Shown in pieces: positions 1 to 5,685 of a stretch of 9,213 bases of DNA (its first letter is position 1; every line of letters begins with the position of its first letter). The stretch covers positions 1 through 9,213 of the forward strand of contig CACZPD010000042.1 in NCBI GenBank assembly GCA_902782955.1, given 5' to 3'. This stretch comes from an uncultured Erysipelotrichaceae bacterium. GTDB lineage: Bacteria; Bacillota_I; Bacilli_A; Erysipelotrichales; Erysipelotrichaceae. The position numbers were made by a program, and so were the translations under genes. Under the pieces are notes generated by a model. That model had not been told where the DNA came from. It made no database searches and saw nothing but the letters and a program-made list of their open reading frames with translations.

Positions 1-265
1 TCCAGTTGGGAAACCCGCCGTAAAAAGCATTGTCATACGGCATCTCAGAAATCAGGGCAAGCAGGATCAGCCGGAGCAGATAGTGACGCAGGCGCTCCGG
101 ATCCTCTTTGACATGGGCATATCCGTCCGCGATCATAAACGCATACAGCGGGAACGATATCCTGCCGATACCGCGCAGCACCGGCATATTGTTAAAAAAC
201 ACCATTCCTACATGATCCATCAGCATCGTCACAACAGCGATGATCATCAAAGTTTTTTTCGTCAT
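1..265 (-). CDS. TraX-family membrane protein, N-terminal part (runs off left edge)
   Basis: Eighty-eight complete codons are present from an ATG at 265 down to the window edge; the C-terminal part is missing. The protein begins MTKKTLMIIAVVTMLMDHVG and continues with LRGIGRISFPLYAFMIADGY and RLILLALISEMPYD. This pattern (a first membrane helix ending in MxxDH, then a GRIxFPxYAF helix, then a basic stretch and a LRLxxxALISExP helix) is typical of the TraX family. TraX of the F plasmid acetylates pilin, but chromosomal Firmicute members are common, are not tied to conjugation, and mostly have unknown roles; they are probably integral membrane acyltransferase-like proteins. No good Shine-Dalgarno precedes the ATG; the upstream 30 bases are A-rich and contain a hairpin. 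No conjugation genes are visible here, so a transfer role should not be assumed. Confidence 0.75.
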   Translation of the reverse strand, partial: MTKKTLMIIAVVTMLMDHVGMVFFNNMPVLRGIGRISFPLYAFMIADGYAHVKEDPERLRHYLLRLILLALISEMPYDNAFYGGFPNW

Positions 266-272
266 ATTTCTA

Positions 273-292
273 TTTTACGACTTCTCGTAAAA
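273..292. repeat. Perfect 8-bp inverted repeat just upstream of the TraX-family start
   Basis: TTTTACGA (273-280), a 4-base loop CTTC, then TCGTAAAA (285-292). The repeat sits 7 bases upstream of the ATG at 265, where a ribosome binding site would be expected, and its right arm shares the A-run with the adjacent terminator (289-319). In a minus-strand transcript it could fold over the initiation region, or compete with the terminator's U-tract. The function is inferred only. Confidence 0.5.
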
Positions 293-319
293 AAACACAT
301 CCGCGATCAGGCAGATGTG
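289..319 (-). terminator. Rho-independent terminator after the coiled-coil gene
   Basis: On the minus strand CACATCTGC (319-311), a 6-base loop CTGATC, then GCGGATGTG (304-296) form a 9-bp stem with one T.G wobble, followed directly by seven T residues (295-289). It lies 11 bases past the stop codon of the coiled-coil gene and closes the TetR/coiled-coil unit. Confidence 0.85.
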
Positions 320-329
320 CGAAAGTCTC

Positions 330-638
330 TTATTTCTCTTCCAGTTTGTCCAGCTTTTCGTTCAGGAGTTCAATTACCTTCTCTTTTGACCGGATCAGTT
401 CCATTGCGGATTCTTTCGGGACAAACGGTTTGTTTGCGGCAAGCGCTGCGCAGTATTCACGGCCCAGTTGTTCATATGCCTTGCTCAGATCACGGGCGTT
501 ATGACCGATCTCTGCGCGGATCTCAGCCTTGTTTTTTTCCTTATCCAGCATGGAGATGACGTTTTTGCTGCCATCCTGAATCATTTTTGAAGCTTTGTCT
601 ACAAATGAGTTGAGTTTCTCGTTGAATTCTTCTGCCAT
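330..638 (-). CDS. Small helical, probably coiled-coil protein (hypothetical)
   Basis: This encodes 102 residues rich in Lys, Glu, Ala and Leu, with no signal peptide, no membrane helix and almost no helix breakers apart from one Pro (KPFVP, about residues 70-74). Heptad-like spacing is visible at residues 5-55 and 78-102, so it probably forms two long amphipathic helices. The layout, including the middle motif YEQLGREYCAAL, resembles the helical N-terminal region of Firmicute proteins that often also carry a zinc ribbon; no zinc ribbon is present here. The single Cys is at about residue 63. The ATG is 1 base from the stop of the TetR gene (TGA-A-ATG) and has AAAGGA upstream, so translation is likely coupled and expression should follow the TetR promoter. 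I do not recognise a function; it may be cytoplasmic or peripheral and could be the gene the TetR protein controls. Confidence 0.8.
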   Translation of the reverse strand: MAEEFNEKLNSFVDKASKMIQDGSKNVISMLDKEKNKAEIRAEIGHNARDLSKAYEQLGREYCAALAANKPFVPKESAMELIRSKEKVIELLNEKLDKLEEK

Positions 639-639
639 T

Positions 640-1206
640 TCAATCCTTTCCTGCCCTTTCTATCAGGTCAATAATGATCTCTTTGATCTCTTCGTTTGTT
701 GCCTGTCCCTCTTCGATGAGTTCCATGATCCCGCTGATCAGAATATCAGCGTAATACCGGCAGTGCGTCATAATCAGTTCTCCTCTTGACACACCTTCTT
801 CAAACAGTCCTGTCAAAGCATCGATCGCAACGCTTTTTGCTTCGTCCTTGGATCTTTTCTGCAGGATCGACAGGTCAATGTCCTCCTGTGCCCCGTGCAG
901 TTTATCATCCAGGGACCGGAACGAATTTACACAGTTCTCAATGAACTGATGGAGTTTCGGGGTATATTCACCCTGGTCCATCGCAAAACGCATCATTTCA
1001 TTAAAAATCTCATTGTATTTCGTGCTGATGGCTTCTATGACATCTTCCTTGGAATTGAAGTAGTAATAGAACAGCCCTTTCGCGACATTTACTTCCTTGA
1101 CGATGGAATTGATCGTTGTTTCCACGATCCCATTCTCTTTGAAAAGTTTTTCCGCCGCGTCCACAAATTCATTTCTTCTTCCGGAAACATCTTTTTCTTC
1201 TGGCAT
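640..1206 (-). CDS. TetR/AcrR-family transcriptional regulator
   Basis: This 188-residue protein has a typical TetR N-terminal DNA-binding domain: RRNEFVDAAEKLFKENGIVE (residues 10-29), the helix-turn-helix TTINSIVKEVNVAKGLFYYY (30-49), then the F-x-S-K-E-D signature (50-55). The C-terminal ligand-binding and dimerisation part (about 60-188) is divergent, as usual in the family, so the inducer cannot be predicted. The ATG at 1206 is supported by AAAGGAG about 6 bases upstream. Its promoter carries a perfect 23-bp palindrome across the -35 box and spacer, so it very likely represses its own operon. The only gene cotranscribed before the terminator encodes the small coiled-coil protein; no drug pump is adjacent, unlike the common TetR arrangement. 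Confidence 0.93.
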   Translation of the reverse strand: MPEEKDVSGRRNEFVDAAEKLFKENGIVETTINSIVKEVNVAKGLFYYYFNSKEDVIEAISTKYNEIFNEMMRFAMDQGEYTPKLHQFIENCVNSFRSLDDKLHGAQEDIDLSILQKRSKDEAKSVAIDALTGLFEEGVSRGELIMTHCRYYADILISGIMELIEEGQATNEEIKEIIIDLIERAGKD

Positions 1207-1212
1207 CTGCGT

Positions 1213-1219
1213 CTCCTTT
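1213..1219 (-). promoter_or_regulatory. Ribosome binding site of the TetR gene
   Basis: AAAGGAG on the minus strand, 6 bases upstream of the ATG at 1206. It fixes that start and rules out the out-of-frame ATG at 1223. Confidence 0.75.
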
Positions 1220-1228
1220 CATGGAAAC

Positions 1229-1257
1229 ATCATAATACTTGACTGACCGTCAGTCAA
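1229..1257 (-). promoter_or_regulatory. Sigma-A type promoter of the TetR/coiled-coil operon
   Basis: On the minus strand the -35 box is TTGACT (1257-1252), the spacer is exactly 17 bases (1251-1235) and the -10 box is TATGAT (1234-1229). Each box is one base off consensus. The -35 box lies only 11 bases from the last base of the fumarase beta gene, and there is no terminator between them. Confidence 0.85.
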
Positions 1258-1259
1258 GT
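1237..1259. promoter_or_regulatory. Probable TetR operator: perfect 23-bp palindrome over the promoter
   Basis: ACTTGACTGAC (1237-1247), one central base (1248), then GTCAGTCAAGT (1249-1259): two perfect 11-bp arms. It covers the whole -35 box and most of the spacer, so bound protein would block RNA polymerase. Palindromes built around TTGACTGACxGTCAGTCAA are a familiar operator type for TetR-family repressors, and the nearest regulator is the TetR gene transcribed from this promoter. Confidence 0.88.
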
Positions 1260-1267
1260 GTGTTCTT

Positions 1268-1792
1268 TTATTCTTCGTAGATATCGTTTCCGCAGATATC
1301 GATACCCACAAAACAAGGCATATCCTTCACGGACAGTTCAACGATCGCTTCTGCAAGGAGGTCTTCAAAAGCCACCGGTCTGGCATCGGTAATACAATGC
1401 GAGATCAGTGCCCCTGCCCCGCCGCAGGTGATCAGATAAAGCGCGTGATTCCTGATGATCGCCTCTTTGACCGCCTCGTTTCTTTTTCCTTTCCCGATCA
1501 TGACCTGCAGGCCGAGATCCAGCAGTTCCGGTGTATAGGCATCCATGCGGGAAGCGGTCGTCGGTCCGGCGGATCCGATCAGATGCGGCGGCTTTGCCGG
1601 TGTCGGTCCGACATAGTATATGGCGCTGCCTTTCAGCGGGATCGGCAGTTCCTGATGATTCTGAATCATTTCATGGAGGCGTTTATGCGCGGCATCCCTT
1701 GCTGTATAAACTTTGCCGGATACCAGAACGGCATCACCGGCTTTGAGATCCATGATCTCTTCCTCACTCAGGGGGAGCTGTATTTTTTTCAT
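1268..1792 (-). CDS. Fumarate hydratase class I (Fe-S type), beta subunit
   Basis: This 174-residue protein is the C-terminal-domain half of a two-subunit Fe-S hydro-lyase. It interconverts fumarate and (S)-malate together with the alpha subunit encoded just upstream. Visible family marks are LKAGDAVLVSGKVYTARDAAHKRL near residues 16-39, GSAIYYVGPTPA (55-66), the GPTTASRMD segment (about 76-84), and a LITCGGAGAL region (about 120-129). The length fits fumarase beta subunits (about 180) better than L-tartrate dehydratase beta subunits (about 200), although the families are homologous and substrate cannot be proved from sequence. Its ATG shares one base with the alpha stop (TGATG), indicating tight translational coupling. 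No terminator follows, so readthrough into the TetR gene is possible. No symbol is given because fumA/fumB names denote different full-length enzymes in E. coli. Confidence 0.92.
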   Translation of the reverse strand: MKKIQLPLSEEEIMDLKAGDAVLVSGKVYTARDAAHKRLHEMIQNHQELPIPLKGSAIYYVGPTPAKPPHLIGSAGPTTASRMDAYTPELLDLGLQVMIGKGKRNEAVKEAIIRNHALYLITCGGAGALISHCITDARPVAFEDLLAEAIVELSVKDMPCFVGIDICGNDIYEE

Positions 1793-2637
1793 CAGAACAC
1801 CAGCCTTTCATGTCTGCAGGCGTGACAGCAGATATTGACCGCGCACGGCAGTCCGGCAATATGCGTGGGATATGTCTCGATATTGATCTTCAGCGCTGTG
1901 GTTTTTCCATGCAGTCCCATCGGTCCGATCCGGAGCTCATTTGCCCGTTTCAGAAGATCTCTTTCCAGAGCCGCATACCGCGGATCCGGATTCTCCTCTT
2001 CCGTACTGTGCAGAAGCGCTTTCTTGGCCAGCACTGCCGCATAGTCAAACGTACCGCCGATCCCGACGCCGACGATCATCGGCGGGCAGGCGTTCGGTCC
2101 TGCTTTACGGATCGTATCGATCACAAAATCAGATACGCCTTCGATCCCTTCTGCCGGTTTCAGCATTTTGACCGCTGACATATTCTCCGAACCGAATCCT
2201 TTCTGCATCAGTTCGATAACGAGATCCTCACCTTCCGTTATGTCCGTGTAAATAACTGCCGGTGTATTGGTGCGGGTATTGATCCTGTCAAACAGCGGGT
2301 CACTGACAACAGATGCCCGGAGATAATAATCCCGGTACCCTTCCCTGACACCGTCTTCAACTGCCTGTTTCAGAAGGCCTCCGGAGATCCTCACATCCTG
2401 TCCGATCGTCACAAAAGCGATCACCATGCCTGTATCCTGACAGATCGGGATCTGTTCCTTTTCCGCGATCTCCGCGTTCTCCAGCAGGATATCCATCGCT
2501 ATCACGGACCTTTCTTCCGTTTCCCTTTCCCTGCCTTCCTTCAGTGCTTTCAGGATATCGGAGCAGTAAACATGCGCCATCTGCCCGCAGGCTTCTTTTA
2601 CTCTTTTCTTTATGTCTTCTGTATTTATCGTTCTCAT
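1792..2637 (-). CDS. Fumarate hydratase class I (Fe-S type), alpha subunit
   Basis: This 281-residue protein is the catalytic, cluster-binding half of the two-subunit fumarase. Expected [4Fe-4S] ligands are visible: Cys66 in PICQDTGM, Cys184 in GPNACPPMIVGVGIGG, and Cys271 in the C-terminal AGLPCAVNICCHACRH. Cys270 and Cys274 flank the last one, an unusually Cys-rich version of a segment that is commonly GCHATRH. The cluster is expected to be oxygen-sensitive, which suits an anaerobe. The ATG at 2637 gives a normal family N terminus, but there is no clear Shine-Dalgarno; an in-frame stop 12-15 bases upstream rules out a longer start. The role is malate/fumarate interconversion in a (probably partial) TCA or fumarate-reducing pathway. 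The gene is divergent from htpG, separated by about 130 bases; I could not pick out a convincing promoter for it. Confidence 0.93.
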   Translation of the reverse strand: MRTINTEDIKKRVKEACGQMAHVYCSDILKALKEGRERETEERSVIAMDILLENAEIAEKEQIPICQDTGMVIAFVTIGQDVRISGGLLKQAVEDGVREGYRDYYLRASVVSDPLFDRINTRTNTPAVIYTDITEGEDLVIELMQKGFGSENMSAVKMLKPAEGIEGVSDFVIDTIRKAGPNACPPMIVGVGIGGTFDYAAVLAKKALLHSTEEENPDPRYAALERDLLKRANELRIGPMGLHGKTTALKINIETYPTHIAGLPCAVNICCHACRHERLVF

Positions 2638-2700
2638 ATGCTTATTATTTTACAGATTTCAGAGGGAGATTACACGCTGTTTTGAGACACTTCACATATA

Positions 2701-2729
2701 TTGCATTTATAACTTCATCGTGGTACACT
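2701..2729 (+). promoter_or_regulatory. Candidate htpG promoter
   Basis: The -35 candidate is TTGCAT (2701-2706), the spacer is 17 bases and the -10 candidate is TACACT (2724-2729), preceded by TGG, which makes an extended -10 (TGN). The -35 box is poor. Transcription would begin at about 2735-2737, inside the left arm of the CIRCE-like element, the usual layout for HrcA-controlled genes. A second possible -35 (TTGAGA, 2682-2687) has no good partner. Confidence 0.5.
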
Positions 2730-2730
2730 T

Positions 2731-2757
2731 TTAGCAGTCGCACCTACAGAGTGCCAA
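2731..2757. promoter_or_regulatory. CIRCE-like operator (HrcA site) in the htpG leader
   Basis: TTAGCAGTC (2731-2739), a 9-base spacer, then GAGTGCCAA (2749-2757). The CIRCE consensus is TTAGCACTC-N9-GAGTGCTAA; each arm here has one mismatch and the spacer length is exact. It lies between the promoter candidate and the start codon, and its last two bases are part of the Shine-Dalgarno AAGGAGG. HrcA binding would repress htpG under non-stress conditions. hrcA itself is not in this window. Confidence 0.82.
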
Positions 2758-2762
2758 GGAGG
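2756..2762 (+). promoter_or_regulatory. htpG ribosome binding site (decides the start)
   Basis: AAGGAGG ends 8 bases before the ATG at 2771 but only 2 bases before an in-frame ATG at 2765. The spacing selects 2771. It overlaps the right arm of the CIRCE-like element by two bases. Confidence 0.85.
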
Positions 2763-2770
2763 TTATGTAC

Positions 2771-4660
2771 ATGGCAAAGAAACAATTTAAAGCTGAGTCC
2801 AAACGCCTGCTGGAACTGATGATCAATTCAATTTACACAAATAAAGAAATCTTTTTGCGTGAACTTATTTCCAATGCAAGCGATGCGCTGGACAAGAGAC
2901 ACTATCTTTCTCTGACAGATAAGACCCAGAAAGTCTCCAAGAAAGATCTGACCATACGGATCGAAAGAAATAAAACCGACCGGCAGCTTATCATCGAAGA
3001 TACCGGCATCGGCATGACCGGTGAGGAAATGGAAAAGAACCTCGGTACGATCGCCAAGAGCGGCAGTGCCGAATTCAGGGCACAGCTGGAGAAAGCCGCC
3101 AAAAACATCGATATTATCGGCCAGTTCGGCGTTGGCTTCTACAGCGCGTTCATGGTTGCCCGTAAACTGACGGTGGAATCCCGTGCCGCGCACAGCGAAC
3201 AGGGTTACAGATGGGTCAGCACGGGTGAAGACGGCTATACGGTCAGCGAGATCGACAAGCCGGAGACCGGGACGAAGATCATCATCGATCTGAAGGAAGA
3301 TACGGATGATGAGAAGTACTCCGAATACCTGGAAGAATACAAGATCCGTGATCTGGTGAAGAAGTATTCCGATTATGTCCGCTACCCGATCATTATGCAG
3401 GTCACGAAATCCATCCCTGACCCGACAGATGAAAACAAGACGATTGATACATACGAAGATGAAACACTGAATTCCATGATCCCGCTCTGGAAAAAAGCAA
3501 AATCCAAGATCAAGCCGGAAGAATACAACGAATTCTACAAATCCAAATTCTCTGACTGGAAGGATCCGCAGAAAGTGATCCATTACAGTGTTGAAGGCAA
3601 TCTTTCCTATACTGCACTGATGTTCATCCCGTCGGAAACACCGTACAATTTCTACTACGCTGATTATGAACCGGGTCTGCAGCTGTATTCCAAAGGTGTA
3701 TTCATCCTGGATAAAGCGAAGGACCTCCTGCCGGACCACTACCGCTTCGTTACCGGTCTGATCGACAGCGATGATCTGAATCTGAATATCTCCCGTGAGA
3801 TCCTCCAGCAGGACCGCCAGGTCAAGGCACTGGCAAAATCCATCGAAAAGAAGATCCACGGCGCGCTTGCGGATATGCTGAAAGACGACCGGGAAGGCTA
3901 TGAGAAATTCTTTGACAACTTCGGTCTGAGCCTGAAATACGGTATCTACAGGGATTACGGCATCCACAAACAGGATCTGCAGGATCTGATCATCTTCCGT
4001 ACCAGCAAGGAAGGCAAATACGCTACTCTGAAGGAATATACCGACAGAATGCCGGCAGATCAGAAAGCGATCTATTATGCCTGCGGTTCTTCCCCGGAAG
4101 AGATCGAAAAGCTTCCTTCACTCGGCAAACTGCGTGAAAAAGGCTATGAGATCCTCTACTTCCTGGATGAACGTGACGAACTGGTTTCCGATATCATGCG
4201 GACATATGAAGACAAGCCGTTCAAGTCTGTAAACAAAGGTGATCTTGATCTTGAAACGGAAGACGAAAAGAAAGCAAAACAGGAACTTGAAGAACAGAAT
4301 AAAGACCTCCTGGAAACCATGAAAGACAGCCTCGGCGGAAAAGTCAGGGAAGTCCGTATCTCCTCCCGTCTCAAAGATGACCCGGTCTGCCTGGTATCCG
4401 ATGAAAACGGCGTTTCGCTGGAAATGGAAAAACTTCTGTCCAGGGATCCGAATCACAGTGGCTTCAAGGCTTCCAAGATCCTGGAGATCAATCCGGATCA
4501 TGCCATCTTCGCAAAACTGCAGGAGCTGAAGGAAAAGGATCCGGAAGTCCTGAAAGAATACACGGATGTCCTGTTCCAGCAGGCGCTCCTGATCCAGGGA
4601 CTTGAGATCGAAGATCCGGTAGCGTACGCGAAGAAGATCGTTGACCTGATGCTGAAATAA
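2771..4660 (+). CDS. htpG: Molecular chaperone HtpG (Hsp90 family)
   Basis: This 629-residue cytosolic ATP-dependent chaperone is full length for bacterial Hsp90 (about 620-630). The N-terminal GHKL ATPase domain (about residues 1-215) shows the ATP site: Glu31 and Asn35 in LRELISNASDALDK, Asp77 in EDTGIGM, the lid region with TIAKSG (93-98), and GQFGVGFYSAF (117-127). The middle domain follows, with the LNISREILQQDR catalytic-loop motif near residues 337-348 (the Arg here contacts ATP in known Hsp90s). The C-terminal dimerisation domain ends without the eukaryotic MEEVD tail. An acidic, Lys-rich stretch (DLDLETEDEKKAKQELEEQN) lies near residues 490-510. The start at 2771 is chosen from ribosome-binding-site spacing and gives the typical MAKKQFKAES N terminus. 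It is monocistronic: CIRCE-like operator upstream, strong terminator directly downstream, and oppositely oriented genes on both sides. Confidence 0.98.
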   Translation: MAKKQFKAESKRLLELMINSIYTNKEIFLRELISNASDALDKRHYLSLTDKTQKVSKKDLTIRIERNKTDRQLIIEDTGIGMTGEEMEKNLGTIAKSGSAEFRAQLEKAAKNIDIIGQFGVGFYSAFMVARKLTVESRAAHSEQGYRWVSTGEDGYTVSEIDKPETGTKIIIDLKEDTDDEKYSEYLEEYKIRDLVKKYSDYVRYPIIMQVTKSIPDPTDENKTIDTYEDETLNSMIPLWKKAKSKIKPEEYNEFYKSKFSDWKDPQKVIHYSVEGNLSYTALMFIPSETPYNFYYADYEPGLQLYSKGVFILDKAKDLLPDHYRFVTGLIDSDDLNLNISREILQQDRQVKALAKSIEKKIHGALADMLKDDREGYEKFFDNFGLSLKYGIYRDYGIHKQDLQDLIIFRTSKEGKYATLKEYTDRMPADQKAIYYACGSSPEEIEKLPSLGKLREKGYEILYFLDERDELVSDIMRTYEDKPFKSVNKGDLDLETEDEKKAKQELEEQNKDLLETMKDSLGGKVREVRISSRLKDDPVCLVSDENGVSLEMEKLLSRDPNHSGFKASKILEINPDHAIFAKLQELKEKDPEVLKEYTDVLFQQALLIQGLEIEDPVAYAKKIVDLMLK

Positions 4661-4661
4661 T

Positions 4662-4704
4662 AAAAATACAGTCAGAACTCACAGAGTTCCGGCTGTATTT
4701 TTTT
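4662..4704. terminator. Bidirectional terminator between htpG and the EamA transporter
   Basis: AAAAATACAG (4662-4671) pairs with CTGTATTTTT (4693-4702), and GAACTC (4675-4680) pairs with GAGTTC (4684-4689) around a 3-base loop. Two further pairs leave a single A-C mismatch between the halves. Seven T follow for htpG on the plus strand; on the minus strand the A-run gives five T followed by ATTATT. The hairpin starts 1 base after the htpG stop and contains the stop codon of the convergent transporter gene. Confidence 0.9.
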
Positions 4705-5566
4705 CTTCTTTCTGCGCTGTGAGCACGGCCGCAAAGATCAATGCGCAGCCCAGCAGTTCCTTCGGCGTCAATGCCTGGTGCAGGAACAGGAATCCGCCGA
4801 TCACCGCAAACACGCTTTCAAGACTCATCAGGATACTTGCCACTGCCGGATGGATATGTTTCTGTCCGATGATCTGCAGCGTATACGCGACAGCCACCGA
4901 AAAAATACCGGCATACAGGATCGGTACAGCGGCAGCTTTCACGGCCGCAAAAGACGGGTTTTCCAGCAGCAGTCCGGGAATGACGCTTATGATGCCCGCA
5001 GTCAGAAACTGCATACAGTTAAGGCGTACGCTGTCCGTGATCTGCGCATATTTGGCAACACAGAGAATCTGCAGGGAAAACAGGAACGCGCCGCACACTT
5101 CCAGCAGATCCCCCTTTGAGATCGACAAAGTTTCAGCCATGCTCAGGAAATACAGGCCGGCAAGTGCCAGGATCACTGCCGTCCATACATTTTTCCCGGT
5201 CTTTTTCCCCATAAAAAACAGGAGGACAGGCACAATGACAATATACAGGGCGGTCAGGAATCCCGCTTTCCCGGGTGTGGTATATACCAGCCCGATCTGC
5301 TGGAATGCCGAAGCCGCCGCAACACAGATCCCGCAAACGACCCCTCCTTTCAGCAGGTTCCCGTCTGCTTTTTTAACAGTTTCCTTTCCGCGGACACTGT
5401 CAAGCAGCGGGATGACAGCCATCAGGAAAATACTGCCGATCAGATACCTTACCGCGTTGAAAAACCAGGGACCCATATAACGCATCGCAACACTCTGTGC
5501 CACGAAGGCATTCCCCCAGATCAGCGCAGTCAGCACAAGCATCATTTCATATATGAATCTGCGCAT
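4679..5566 (-). CDS. EamA/DMT-superfamily transporter (putative metabolite exporter)
   Basis: This 295-residue, very hydrophobic protein has about ten predicted membrane helices arranged as two EamA repeats. The first repeat (about 5-140) opens with MLVLTALIWGNAFVAQSVAM, including the family's IWGxxF motif; the second (about 155-287) ends with ESVFAVIGGFLFLHQAL and ELLGCALIFAAVLTA. Family members export or import small metabolites such as amino acids, nucleosides or drugs; the substrate cannot be told from sequence. The start ATG at 5566 has GGAGG 6 bases upstream. It lies 118 bases downstream of the ArsC-like gene on the same strand, across a hairpin-rich region that may attenuate readthrough; a TATGATAAAAT stretch near 5619 could be part of its own promoter but lacks a recognisable -35. 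The last codons and stop lie inside the shared terminator. Confidence 0.92.
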   Translation of the reverse strand: MRRFIYEMMLVLTALIWGNAFVAQSVAMRYMGPWFFNAVRYLIGSIFLMAVIPLLDSVRGKETVKKADGNLLKGGVVCGICVAAASAFQQIGLVYTTPGKAGFLTALYIVIVPVLLFFMGKKTGKNVWTAVILALAGLYFLSMAETLSISKGDLLEVCGAFLFSLQILCVAKYAQITDSVRLNCMQFLTAGIISVIPGLLLENPSFAAVKAAAVPILYAGIFSVAVAYTLQIIGQKHIHPAVASILMSLESVFAVIGGFLFLHQALTPKELLGCALIFAAVLTAQKEEKNTAGTL

Positions 5567-5643
5567 TGATATCCTCCGCTGTGAAATACTGTTTCCTTAT
5601 TACTGACATGCCGTTTATTTTATCATATTTCAGAAAAATCATT

Positions 5644-5684
5644 CTGCTTCCCGATCAGAAAAGGAAGCAGTCCCCCCTGCTTCC
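5644..5684 (-). promoter_or_regulatory. Three-arm, mutually exclusive hairpin region before the transporter gene
   Basis: CTGCTTCC occurs at 5644-5651 and again at 5677-5684, with its exact complement GGAAGCAG between them at 5663-5670. The middle arm can pair with either neighbour but not both. In the minus-strand transcript the first pairing gives the terminator at 5662-5685; the second gives a hairpin with an 11-base loop followed by AATGATTTTT. Such a layout could let readthrough be switched, but no ligand-binding fold is evident and the region may simply be tandem terminators. Confidence 0.5.
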
Positions 5685-5685
5685 T
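5662..5685 (-). terminator. Probable terminator or attenuator after the ArsC-like gene
   Basis: A perfect 9-bp stem AGGAAGCAG / CTGCTTCCT with a 6-base loop GGGGGA (minus strand). It begins at the last base of the ArsC-like stop codon and is followed by TTTC, giving only four T in a row, one of them inside the stem. The stem is strong but the U-tract is short, so termination may be partial. Confidence 0.65.

Noticed and set aside
1..265. TraX-family gene as evidence of a conjugative element
   Set aside because: No other transfer, relaxase or integration gene is present, and chromosomal TraX-family proteins are common in Firmicutes.
1237..1259. TetR-region palindrome as terminator of the fumarase operon
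   Set aside because: It has a one-base centre and no T-run after it on the minus strand; its overlap with the promoter makes it an operator.
2765..2770. Earlier in-frame ATG of htpG at 2765
   Set aside because: It is only 2 bases from AAGGAGG; the ATG at 2771 has ideal spacing and yields the usual HtpG N terminus.
2828..3967. 379-codon open frame on the minus strand opposite htpG
   Set aside because: It lies wholly inside an unmistakable htpG, has no ribosome binding site, and its Phe/Ile/Val/Asp-rich sequence is what the complement of a Glu/Lys/Asp-rich gene gives.
4719..5480. 253-codon plus-strand open frame opposite the EamA transporter
   Set aside because: It is antisense to a clear ten-helix transporter and has low-complexity Ser/Arg/Pro composition typical of a shadow frame.
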